A DNA stretch of 64,000 bases from Kitasatospora herbaricolor (GTDB lineage: Bacteria > Actinomycetota > Actinomycetes > Streptomycetales > Streptomycetaceae). Of this stretch, positions 48,181 to 55,512 are shown in pieces (the stretch's first letter is position 1; each line of letters opens with the position of its first letter). The stretch lies in NCBI RefSeq assembly GCF_030813695.1, contig NZ_JAUSVA010000002.1, positions 4,402,001 through 4,466,000 on the forward strand. The letters run 5' to 3'. A model generated the notes under the pieces. It made no database searches. It had not been told where the DNA came from and saw only the letters and a program-made list of their open reading frames with translations. The position numbers and the translations under genes were made by a program.

Positions 48181-48390
48181 ATGGCCAAGAAGGAACCCCG
48201 CTCCTACCTCGACCCCCGCGAGATGGGCGCCGACAACCTCGGCGACGCCGCCCGCGTCTTCCTGCTCTGCGCCCGCGCCGCCCGCGCCGAGTCCCGCGGT
48301 AAGTCCACCAAGCGTCTTGAGGCCCGGATGGACCGCATCCAGAAGCAGGCCCAGGAGCGCTGGGACGCCAAGCACGGCGACCAGGACTAG
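48181..48390 (+). CDS. Small basic AICE protein
   Basis: A 69-residue soluble protein, MAKKEPRSYLDPREMGADNL, then an Arg/Ala-rich helix (VFLLCARAARAESRGKS) and a second charged helix. AGGAGA lies upstream of the ATG. Its charge suggests nucleic-acid contact. Unknown family. Confidence 0.68.
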   Translation: MAKKEPRSYLDPREMGADNLGDAARVFLLCARAARAESRGKSTKRLEARMDRIQKQAQERWDAKHGDQD

Positions 48391-48401
48391 GACCCCGGGC
48401 C

Positions 48402-48623
48402 GTGGGCCTGGACTGGCGCGACGCCCGCCACTTCGACCGCACCCGCGATCTGCCCTGCCGCTGGTGCGGCCGCCCCACACCCCTGCGAGACGACCAGCGC
48501 AGGCCCTCGCACAAGGTCTGCGCCGAGAGCGCCATGAACGACGGCGGCGGCCCCCCTTCCGGCAAGAACCGGGGCCGCCGCCTATCCAGCACCCTCGAAG
48601 AGAACTGGAGACACCTAGCATGA
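48402..48623 (+). CDS. Small zinc-finger-like AICE protein
   Basis: A 73-residue protein from GTG 48402. It contains CRWCGRPTPLRDDQ and, 16 residues later, CAES, a C-x2-C...C arrangement close to a treble-clef zinc finger with one ligand missing or replaced by His (RRPSHKVC). Its stop overlaps the primase start (ATGA), suggesting a role in replication initiation. Confidence 0.68.
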   Translation: MGLDWRDARHFDRTRDLPCRWCGRPTPLRDDQRRPSHKVCAESAMNDGGGPPSGKNRGRRLSSTLEENWRHLA

Positions 48624-49474
48624 CCCAACCGACCCACATCCGGGCAGAGCACCTGCCCGCCGCCCTCACCCTGGTGGCCGCCAAGGTGCCCGTGCTGCCG
48701 TTGCGCGCCGGGAAGGTGCCATTCGGCAACTGCCGCCGCTGCACCGGCAACGCGTGCGGCGGCCGGCCGAACATGAAGACCCCCGGCCCCTGCACCTGCC
48801 CGGCGCCCTGCCACGGCTGGGCCGCCGCCACCACCGACCCCCACGTCATCAACTCTCGGGAGTGGGCGCGGGCGTGGCGGGAGGCGGCGGCTGTGGCCTA
48901 CCACCCCGGCGGCGCGGGCCTGACCGTCGTGGACCTCGACAACGCGGACGCCATCGCCTGGGCGCGCGAGAACCTGCCCGCCACCCAGACCGTGGCGACC
49001 ACCCGGGGCGAGCACTGGATCTACCGGGGCGCCATGCCGTCCGCCAACGCGGTGCGGCCCGGCGTCGACATCAAGTCCGCCATGGCCTACGCCCGATGGC
49101 TCGGCCCCGGCACCAGCACCACCACCGCCCTGCCGGACACCGTCCGTGCCCTGGTGGTGAGGGAGCCCGCCCCGGTCCGGCCGGCCGCCGTCACCGCGCC
49201 CGCCCCGGCCCGGGACGGGAGGTGCCCGCACCGCACGCCCACCTTCCTGGACCGGGGCATCGCCATGGCCGAGCAGCGCATCACCGACGCGGCCGGCGCG
49301 GTGCACGCCACCGTGTTCGGGGCGTTCCTCGCGGTGCTGTCCACCCACGGGCGGTGCGGGTGCCTCACCCAGGCCCACATGGAGCGGCTGTTCGCCGCCG
49401 CCCGCGCCAAGGGCGAATCGCCCCGCCACTGCACGGACGCGTGGACCAACGCCCTCCACAGGCTGGGGATGTAG
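48620..49474 (+). CDS. Bifunctional DNA primase/polymerase (prim-pol)
   Basis: A 284-residue protein with the archaeo-eukaryotic primase fold used by plasmids and AICEs. A Cys-rich insertion (NCRRCTGNACGG and PGPCTCPAPCHGW) at ~33-60 probably binds zinc. The catalytic DxD is TVVDLDNADA (Asp 105, Asp 107), and TTRGEHWIYRG and PGVDIKS complete the active site. The C-terminal region beyond ~200 is helical. It should prime and extend DNA at the element's origin. It pairs with the ATPase that follows 2 bases later. This is the prim-pol type of AICE replication module, not the RepSA rolling-circle type. Confidence 0.88.
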   Translation: MTQPTHIRAEHLPAALTLVAAKVPVLPLRAGKVPFGNCRRCTGNACGGRPNMKTPGPCTCPAPCHGWAAATTDPHVINSREWARAWREAAAVAYHPGGAGLTVVDLDNADAIAWARENLPATQTVATTRGEHWIYRGAMPSANAVRPGVDIKSAMAYARWLGPGTSTTTALPDTVRALVVREPAPVRPAAVTAPAPARDGRCPHRTPTFLDRGIAMAEQRITDAAGAVHATVFGAFLAVLSTHGRCGCLTQAHMERLFAAARAKGESPRHCTDAWTNALHRLGM

Positions 49475-49476
49475 CC

Positions 49477-50949
49477 ATGGCCGAGGACGAGAAGAACCCC
49501 GCGCGGCAGGTCATCGCCGACTACGCCCAAGCGCACTTCCGGTACTTCCGCACCGCCGACGGCACCGTCTACGCCCAGCGCAACGGCCACCCCGTGGCCC
49601 GGCCGATCCGCTCCCAGGGCACCACGGGCAGCCACCGGCAGGAACTCATGGTCGGCCTGTTCAAGGACGGCATCGGCGTGTTCAACGGGTCCGCGCTCAA
49701 GGAGGCGTTGGACCTGATCGAGGCGCTCGCCCTGTCCGAGGCGGTGCAGCCCGTCCACATCCGTGTCGCCCCCGGGTTCGACGGGGCGACGTGGCTCGAC
49801 CTGGGCCGGTCCGACGGGCAGTCCGTGCGCATCCACCCCACGGGCTGGGACATCCTCACGCCGGACCCGCGTGAGGTGTGCTGGCGGCGGACCCAGCTCA
49901 CCGGCGAACTGCCCCTGCCCGTCAAGGACACCGACGGGAAGGGCATCGACCTGCTGCTGGGGCTGACCAACTTCGCCGACGCGGCGACCGAGTGCCTGGC
50001 CATCGCCTGGTTGATCGGCTGCCTGGGGCCGTCCGTGCCGGTCCCGGCCCCGTTCCTCACCGGGCCGCAGGGCGCCGGCAAGTCCACCGCCGGCCGGATG
50101 CTGGTCCGGATCGTCGAAGGCATGAGCGGCGACCTGCGCCGCGCACCCAAGGACGAAGAGAACCTGATCGCCGCCGTCGCGGCCGGATGGGTCACCGCCC
50201 TGGACAACCTCTCCCACATGACCCCCGACCTCTCCGATGCCATGTGCTGCATCGTCACCGGAGCCGAGAGCGTCAAGCGAGCCCTGTTCACCGACGGCGA
50301 CGTGCACCGCGCCGCCTACCGCCGTCCCCTGCTCCTGACCGGCATCGACGTGGGCGTCATTCGCCCCGACCTCGCGGAGCGGCTGCTGCCGCTGCGGCTG
50401 GAGCGGCCCCGCGTGAGGCGCACCGAGGCGGAGTTGTGGGCGGACTACGAACCGGCCCTGCCCGCCGTCCTCGGATCCCTGCTCGACCTCACCGTCAAGG
50501 TCCGCGCCGCCGAAGCGCAGACCCCCACCGATCTGCGGATGGCCGACTTCGCCCACCTGTGTGCGCAACTCGACGCGGCGACCGGTCTGGGGGCGCTGGC
50601 CGCCTACCGGGCCCGCCTGGACGACCTGAACGACGACGTGATCGAAGGCGATCTCCTCGCGCAGACCGTCCTCAGGCACGCCGACACCATCGAGCCGGGC
50701 ACCGCGCAGCGCATGTCCTCCACCGAGTGGCTGCACTGCCTGAGCCGCGTCCACGGCGGCGACGAGCTGCGTTCCCTGCCCAAGGGGTGGCCGACCACCG
50801 GGAAGGTGCTCTCCGACCGGCTGAAGCGCCTTCAGCCGACGCTTGCGGCGCGCGGTGTCCTCCTCGACACGGGCCGCACCCGTGAGGGCCGCTACCTCGA
50901 AATGGCCCGCCCGGCCACCGCGCCGCCGCACGAACAGCTGACGCTCTGA
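49477..50949 (+). CDS. Replication ATPase/helicase partner of the prim-pol
   Basis: A 490-residue protein. A ~170-residue N-terminal domain carries YFRTADGTVYAQ and a WLDLGRSDGQSV block. The ATPase core has Walker A GPQGAGKST (196-204), a Walker B-like WVTALDNLSH and sensor sequences (CCIVTGAESVKRALFTDGD). A helical C-terminus ends PATAPPHEQLTL. It resembles superfamily 3/AAA+ plasmid helicases that load on an origin next to a primase. ATG 49477 lies 2 bases after the primase stop. The origin candidate (iterons) is directly downstream. I infer it melts the iteron origin. Confidence 0.82.
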   Translation: MAEDEKNPARQVIADYAQAHFRYFRTADGTVYAQRNGHPVARPIRSQGTTGSHRQELMVGLFKDGIGVFNGSALKEALDLIEALALSEAVQPVHIRVAPGFDGATWLDLGRSDGQSVRIHPTGWDILTPDPREVCWRRTQLTGELPLPVKDTDGKGIDLLLGLTNFADAATECLAIAWLIGCLGPSVPVPAPFLTGPQGAGKSTAGRMLVRIVEGMSGDLRRAPKDEENLIAAVAAGWVTALDNLSHMTPDLSDAMCCIVTGAESVKRALFTDGDVHRAAYRRPLLLTGIDVGVIRPDLAERLLPLRLERPRVRRTEAELWADYEPALPAVLGSLLDLTVKVRAAEAQTPTDLRMADFAHLCAQLDAATGLGALAAYRARLDDLNDDVIEGDLLAQTVLRHADTIEPGTAQRMSSTEWLHCLSRVHGGDELRSLPKGWPTTGKVLSDRLKRLQPTLAARGVLLDTGRTREGRYLEMARPATAPPHEQLTL

Positions 50950-50965
50950 CCCATGGCGCGTTCCC

Positions 50966-51020
50966 CCGAACAGCAAGAAGAGCACCGGTCCCTGAGCGGG
51001 GTGCTCCTCTTGCTGTTCGG
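50966..51020. terminator. Terminator after the replication genes
   Basis: CCGAACAGCAAGA.AGAGCACC pairs with its downstream complement through 20 of 21 positions, with a 13-nt loop, 17 bases after the ATPase stop. Confidence 0.75.
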
Positions 51021-51121
51021 CGAAGCCGCGAGAGTCGCGCCGCGTAGCGGCTCCTTCTGATCGCTCTGAGGGCTGAACTGCAACATGGACAGCCCCTCTT
51101 TTTTCCTAAGTAGGAAGATCC

Positions 51122-51337
51122 TGCGTCACCTGCGTCACGCGGGCTGAAAAACGGCCCCTGAGCTGCGGCTGAACCCGTGACGCAGACGACGGCCGCTGCG
51201 TCATCCTGCGTCACCTGCGTCACGGGCTGCGTCATGCGGTGACGCAGCCCGTGACGCACCGGTGACGCACCCCCAGGCTCTGCGTCACGCAAAGCCGCAG
51301 GTCAGAAGCCCGAATGACGCTGTGACGCTGTGACGCA
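51122..51337. repeat. Iteron array, candidate AICE replication origin
   Basis: The heptamer TGCGTCA occurs seven times forward (51122, 51131, 51197, 51207, 51216, 51228, 51281) and five times inverted as TGACGCA (51178, 51240, 51252, 51263, 51331). Two further TGACGCT variants lie at 51315 and 51322. Many copies are spaced 9-12 bases, about one helical turn. The array lies directly downstream of the prim-pol/ATPase genes, with A/T-richer DNA (TTTTTTCCTAAG) at 51097. Iteron-type origins have this form. Confidence 0.72.
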
Positions 51338-51397
51338 GAAATCCGCACCTAGGACACACACGCACCCCGATCCATGCCCGCGAAGAGGAGTTAGGCC

Positions 51398-51586
51398 ATG
51401 CCCAAGCAGGAGTACCTGAAGCTCCGCGCCGTTCTGGAAGAGATCGACATGTCCCGCTCCGCGTTCTACCGCATGCGAGCCAAGGGGCAGGCCCCCGAAA
51501 TGATCCCCCTCCCGAATGGCCACCTCCGGTGCACGCGCGCCGCTCTGGATGCCTGGTGGGCGGACCGTCGCCTGAGCGCTGCCTGA
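51398..51586 (+). CDS. Excisionase / AlpA-like MerR-fold DNA-binding protein
   Basis: A 62-residue winged helix: YLKLRAVLEEIDMSRSAFYR, MRAKGQAPEMIPLPNGHLRC and AALDAWWADRR. The layout (helix-turn-helix, wing, then DAWW) is that of AlpA/Xis proteins that direct the integrase to excise the element. GAGGAG precedes the ATG. The integrase starts 63 bases later, the standard xis-int order. Confidence 0.85.
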   Translation: MPKQEYLKLRAVLEEIDMSRSAFYRMRAKGQAPEMIPLPNGHLRCTRAALDAWWADRRLSAA

Positions 51587-51648
51587 CCCTCCATCCCACC
51601 CATTCGGGGCCCCAGCACTGCTGGGGCCCCTTGCTGTGAGGTCTCCCG

Positions 51649-53034
51649 TTGCTGACACACGAGTTCGTCCCCTACACGATCCGCCACCGGGCCGACCGGG
51701 CCAAACCTTTCCAGACCCGATGGCGGGTCGGCCCAAAGCAGCACTCCGAGAGCTTCCTGCTCAAGGTGCAGGCGGACGGCCGGCGCGCCGAGCTGATGAC
51801 CGCAGCCCATCGCCGCGAACAGTTCGATGTGGAGACCGGGCTCCCAGTCTCCGAACTGGAGATGCTTCGCAAGGCTTCGGAGCCGGCGGAGCCGACCTGG
51901 TTCGAGCATGCGAAGAAGCATGCCGAGGTGAAGTGGCCGGCCGCATCGGCCAAGGAGCGTGCAGCGCGGGCCGATGGTCTGGCCACCATTACCCCCGCGC
52001 TGGTCACAGATCGGCGCGGGGAACCAGAGCCGCGAGTCCTCCGACGTGCGCTCTCGTGCTGGGCGTTCAACTTCTCCGATCACGTGCAGGATCCTCCGAA
52101 GGAGATCGCGGAAGCTCTCGAATGGATCGCCCGGAAGTCGGTGCCGATCTCCCAGCTTGAGGACTCCGACACCATCCGGGGCGCGCTCAAAGCCATCGCG
52201 TTAAAGCTGGACGGGAAGAGGGCCGCCGACAACACGATCAACCGCAAGTACGCGACGTTCAGCGGCGCTCTCAGCTACGGAATCGAGCGTCGGCACTTCA
52301 CTGTGAACCCGCTCAAGTTTGTGGACTGGGCGCCGCCGGAGACGGACGACGAGATCGAATGGCGGTACGTCCCCAACCCGCGCCAGTCCCGAGACCTGAT
52401 CGAGGCGGCGCGCGGTCTGTCTTCGAGGGGCCGGCACCTCTCAACCTTCTACGGCTGCATCAACTGGGCAGCCACCCGGCCGGCCGAGGCAATGCACCTG
52501 CGGCTCGCTGACTTCGAGCTGCCTAAAACCGGGTGGGGGCTGATCGTGGCACCTGGCAGCTCTCCGCGCGTCGGCTCGCGCTGGACTGACGACGGCCGGT
52601 CATTCGAGGAGCGCGGGCTCAAGCACCGAGCACGCAAGGCCACCCGGCACATCCCCATTCCGCCGGTGTTTGTCCGGATGGTCCGCGAGCACGTGGACGA
52701 GTTCGGGCTGGGAGAGGACGGCCGCGTGTTTCACGCCGCCAAGGGCGGGGTGCTCACCACAAAGGAGTACTCCGCCGTCTGGAAGGAGGCCCGGAAGTTG
52801 GTCCTCACGCCGGCGCAGGTGCAAACGCCATTGGCTGACGTCCCGTACTCACTGCGGGCGACCTGCGTGTCTGGCTGGCTGGTGGCCGGGCTTGACCCGG
52901 TTGAGGTCGCCTACCGCGCCGGGCACAGCGTCGCGGTCCTCTTCAAGTTCTACGCCAAGGTGGTGGACGGTCGGCGGGACCGGTCAAACTCCCTGATCGA
53001 GAAGTTTCTGGACGAGGAGTACGACCAGGAGTAG
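51649..53034 (+). CDS. Tyrosine recombinase / site-specific integrase
   Basis: A 461-residue integrase. The N-terminal part (~1-200) holds arm- and core-binding helices. The catalytic domain shows Arg 277 in AATRPAEAMHLRL, Arg 403 in YSLRATCVSGW (the usual His of HxxR is Tyr/Ser here), His 426 in YRAGHSVAVLF and nucleophile Tyr 435 in KFYAKV. It catalyses recombination between the tRNA-Ser attB and the element attP. TTG 51649 is the best available start, with GAGG 8 bases upstream. It ends about 140 bases from the right junction, and the 19-bp arm repeat begins 10 bases after its stop. Confidence 0.92.
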   Translation: MLTHEFVPYTIRHRADRAKPFQTRWRVGPKQHSESFLLKVQADGRRAELMTAAHRREQFDVETGLPVSELEMLRKASEPAEPTWFEHAKKHAEVKWPAASAKERAARADGLATITPALVTDRRGEPEPRVLRRALSCWAFNFSDHVQDPPKEIAEALEWIARKSVPISQLEDSDTIRGALKAIALKLDGKRAADNTINRKYATFSGALSYGIERRHFTVNPLKFVDWAPPETDDEIEWRYVPNPRQSRDLIEAARGLSSRGRHLSTFYGCINWAATRPAEAMHLRLADFELPKTGWGLIVAPGSSPRVGSRWTDDGRSFEERGLKHRARKATRHIPIPPVFVRMVREHVDEFGLGEDGRVFHAAKGGVLTTKEYSAVWKEARKLVLTPAQVQTPLADVPYSLRATCVSGWLVAGLDPVEVAYRAGHSVAVLFKFYAKVVDGRRDRSNSLIEKFLDEEYDQE

Positions 53035-53043
53035 CCCGTGGAC

Positions 53044-53062
53044 CTGGTCCACGGCTGGTCCA
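53044..53062. repeat. Right copy of 19-bp terminal repeat
   Basis: Identical to bases 37783-37801 in the same orientation (CTGGTCCA twice around CGG). It lies between the integrase stop and the tRNA terminator, inside the right end of the element. Confidence 0.6.
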
Positions 53063-53110
53063 CACGCTCTGGCTCAACCTGGCATCGGGTGGGACACCCC
53101 GGGACAGAAA

Positions 53111-53157
53111 TCGAACAGGGCGGGTATCGGCACGTAGCCGATACCCGCCCTGTTCGA
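53111..53157 (-). terminator. Element-supplied terminator of tRNA-Ser(TGA)
   Basis: A 21-bp perfect stem (TCGAACAGGGCGGG and on) with a 5-nt loop lies 15 bases beyond the tRNA 3' end on the minus strand and is followed by T residues. It closely mimics the displaced hairpin at 37596-37630, so the element replaces both the tRNA 3' half and its terminator. Confidence 0.78.
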
Positions 53158-53172
53158 GGTTTCCCTCACCAG

Positions 53173-53260
53173 CGGAGAGCGTGGGATTCGAACCCACGGT
53201 GACGGGTCACGCCACGACAGTTTTCAAGACTGTTCCCTTAGGCCGCTCGGGCAGCTCTCC
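53173..53260 (-). tRNA. tRNA-Ser(TGA), right attachment site
   Basis: An 88-nt class II tRNA: acceptor GGAGAGC/GCTCTCC, anticodon stem ACAGT/ACTGT around CTTGAAA (anticodon TGA), T arm GTGGG-TTCGAAT-CCCAC. CCA is not encoded. The 5' half comes from the host. The 3' half (53173-53230) was brought by the element and differs at three positions from the displaced copy at 37653-37710. Confidence 0.95.
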
Positions 53261-53349
53261 AGGCGGAGGTCAGCCTAACGGGTCCGGCGGGGTTCGGTGC
53301 ACCTGGTTTGCCGGGTGGGTGGGAGGTGGCGCCGGGGCGCCGCCCGGGG

Positions 53350-55164
53350 TCAGTTGTCGCCGGTGCGCTCGCCGAGGGTGACCTTGGTGGTGCCGGTCTT
53401 GCCGTCGCGGATGTACTCCACGTCGACCGTCTCGCCGGGCTTGTGCGTCCAGATCTTGCTGACGAGGGCGGGGCCGTTCTCGATCGGGCTGCCGCCGAGC
53501 TTGGTGATGACGTCGCCGGGCTTGAGGCCGGCCTTGTCGGCGGCGCCGCCGGGGGTGACGGCGGGGGTGCCCTGGACGGCGTTGGTCTGGATCTGCGCGC
53601 CGTCGCCCTTGTAGTCGTCGTTGCGCAGGACGTCGAGCTTGGCGTACACCGGGCGGCCGGTCTTGATCAGCGTGTCGGCGACCCACTTGGCCTGGTTGAT
53701 CGGGATGGCGAAGCCGAGGCCGATGCTGCCGGCCCGGCCGCTGCCCGAGGAGTTGGACTGGATGGCCGAGTTGATGCCGATCACGGCGCCGGTGCCGTCG
53801 AGCAGCGGGCCGCCGGAGTTGCCGGGGTTGATCGAGGCGTCGGTCTGCAGGGCGTTCATGTACGAGGCCTGCGCGCCGGTCTCGTCGCCGGAGGCGACCG
53901 GGCGGTCCTTGGCGCTGACGATGCCGGTGGTGACGGTGGACTCCAGGCCGTACGGCGCGCCGATCGCGATGGTCGCGTCGCCGACGTTGACCTTGTCGGA
54001 GTCACCCAGCGGCAGCGGGCTGAGCTTGTCCTTCGGCGGGTTGTCCAGCTTGACCACCGCCACGTCGTAGCCCTCGGCGCGGCCGAGCACCGAGGCGGTG
54101 TAGGACGAGCCGTCGGCGAACTTGACGGTCAGTTTGCCGCCGTTCGCGGCCGGGGCCACCACGTGGTTGTTGGTGAGGATGTGGCCCTCGGTGTCGAAGA
54201 CGAAGCCGGTGCCGGTGCCGGACTCGGTGCTGCTCGTCGCCTTGATGGTGACGGTGCTGGGCAGCGCCTTCTGGGCGATGGCGGCCACCGAGCCGGGGGC
54301 GGCCTCGTTCTTCTGGGTGTTGCCGGCCGGGACGGTGGTGCTGCGGTGGTCGTTGGCGGAGCTGACCGAGTCACCGTTGTCGGTGACCGCGACGCCGACG
54401 GCGCCGCCGGCCACGCCGGCGACCAGGGCGACCGCCGCGATCAGCGCGACCAGGCCGCCGCGCTTCTTGCGCGGTCCGCCGGGCGCCGCACCCGGGTACT
54501 GGCCCGGGTAGCCGGGGCCGCCGGGCAGGCCGGGCCCGCCGGGGCCGCCGTAGGTGCCACCGGCACCGGCGTCCTGGGCGCCCCAGCCGCCGAGCGGCTG
54601 GCCGGCGCCGAACGGGTGGTGGCCGTGCTCGGCCGGGGTGCCGGGCGGCGGGCCGTACGGGTCGGCGGCGGGGCCCTGGCCGGGCGCCGGCGCGGCCGCG
54701 TACGGGCCGGCGGCGACCGGAACGGGTGCCGCGTACGGGTCGGCCGCGGGTGCCGGCGCCGCGTACAGGTCGGCCGCCGGGGCGGGGGTGGCGTACGGGT
54801 TGGCCGGCGGCGGCGCGTCCAGGTAGGACGGGGCGGCGGGCGCGGCCGGCGCGGCCGGTGCGGCCGGAGGCAGGACCGGCGGCGGCGCGTCCAGGTAGGA
54901 CGGCGCCGCGGGGGCGACGGGGGCGGCCGGGGCAACAGGTGCGGCGGGCGCCACTGGCGACCCGGGTGCGGCCGGCTCGGGCTCGCTCAGCTTGCCGAAG
55001 GCCAGCGTCCGCGGGGAGTCCCCGGCGGGCGGCGTGCCGGCACCTGCCGCGGCGGCCGCGGGCTGCTGCGCCGGGCCGTCGGTCGCCGGACCCACCGCCC
55101 CGTGACCGCCGGAGGGCTGCCCCTCCTGCGGTCCGGTGGACCCACTCTCGCGCTCGGTGCTCAC
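53350..55164 (-). CDS. HtrA/DegP-like trypsin-type serine protease with PDZ domain
   Basis: A 604-residue membrane-anchored protease. Residues ~1-220 are a cytoplasmic Pro/Ala/Gly-rich tail with short repeats (SYLDAPPP twice, ADLYAAPAPA, ADPYAAP). One transmembrane helix follows (GGLVALIAAVALVAGVAGG). The extracytoplasmic S1C protease has triad His 334 (TNNHVV), Asp 367 (YDVAVVKLDN) and Ser 450 (GNSGGPLLD). A PDZ domain spans ~505-595 (GGAADKAGLKPGDVITKLGG). It degrades or processes misfolded envelope proteins. GTG 55164 has GGAGG upstream. It lies just right of the tRNA-Ser and is monocistronic. Confidence 0.9.
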   Translation of the reverse strand: MSTERESGSTGPQEGQPSGGHGAVGPATDGPAQQPAAAAAGAGTPPAGDSPRTLAFGKLSEPEPAAPGSPVAPAAPVAPAAPVAPAAPSYLDAPPPVLPPAAPAAPAAPAAPSYLDAPPPANPYATPAPAADLYAAPAPAADPYAAPVPVAAGPYAAAPAPGQGPAADPYGPPPGTPAEHGHHPFGAGQPLGGWGAQDAGAGGTYGGPGGPGLPGGPGYPGQYPGAAPGGPRKKRGGLVALIAAVALVAGVAGGAVGVAVTDNGDSVSSANDHRSTTVPAGNTQKNEAAPGSVAAIAQKALPSTVTIKATSSTESGTGTGFVFDTEGHILTNNHVVAPAANGGKLTVKFADGSSYTASVLGRAEGYDVAVVKLDNPPKDKLSPLPLGDSDKVNVGDATIAIGAPYGLESTVTTGIVSAKDRPVASGDETGAQASYMNALQTDASINPGNSGGPLLDGTGAVIGINSAIQSNSSGSGRAGSIGLGFAIPINQAKWVADTLIKTGRPVYAKLDVLRNDDYKGDGAQIQTNAVQGTPAVTPGGAADKAGLKPGDVITKLGGSPIENGPALVSKIWTHKPGETVDVEYIRDGKTGTTKVTLGERTGDN

Positions 55165-55375
55165 TGACGACCTCCATAGCTGACAGGACCAAGAAGCATA
55201 GTTTTTCGTATGCGGGATTCGATTGCCGTAAGGGGCCCTCTGAAGAACTCATAAGAATCCTTAGCCGGACCGAACACGGGCGCCCGACAGGGCCCACGCG
55301 TCCCGCGATGCGGACGGCCCGCGGCCCCGGCCTTGGCGTTCCACCCGGCTCCCGCTAGCCTGTCGCTTCAATCTG

Positions 55376-55507
55376 AACACGCGGGAGCTTGGACCCCTTC
55401 CAGGCTGAGAGTGCGCTGGTCGACCGTACGCCACGGTAGTCGTGGAGGGCGGGCGAGGGAGCGCTGACCGCCGGAACCTGTCCGGGTAATGCCGGCGTAG
55501 GGAGTAT
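55376..55507 (+). promoter_or_regulatory. TPP (thiamine pyrophosphate) riboswitch
   Basis: Both conserved halves of the THI element are present: GGAGC...CAGGCTGAGAG near 55384-55411 and GACCGCCGGAACCTG...GGGTAATGCCGGCGTAGGGAG near 55465-55505. A variable stem separates them (55412-55464). The final GGGAG is also the only ribosome binding site for ATG 55513. Ligand binding should therefore hide it and lower translation of the transporter when thiamine pyrophosphate is high. Confidence 0.93.
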
Positions 55508-55512
55508 CGGCC

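Larger units (their letters stand above)
37701..53230. mobile_element. Actinomycete integrative and conjugative element (AICE) in tRNA-Ser(TGA)
   Basis: About 15.5 kb bounded by a direct repeat of the tRNA-Ser 3' half. Contents in order: HEPN-like cargo gene, double-GntR regulator, HD protein, Nudix and XRE genes (minus), control region, small spread/transfer genes, DUF2637 protein, FtsK/TraB translocase, four small genes, primase-polymerase and ATPase, iterons, excisionase and tyrosine integrase next to the right junction. This is the standard AICE layout (pSAM2-like) with the prim-pol type replication module. No relaxase or type IV secretion genes are present, as expected for FtsK-type double-stranded DNA transfer. 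The ends at bp precision depend on the crossover point within the shared anticodon-loop sequence. Confidence 0.9.

Noticed and set aside
51122..51337. CRISPR array
   Set aside because: The repeats are 7 bases, occur in both orientations and have irregular short spacing, which fits iterons. No other CRISPR-like array was seen in the window.
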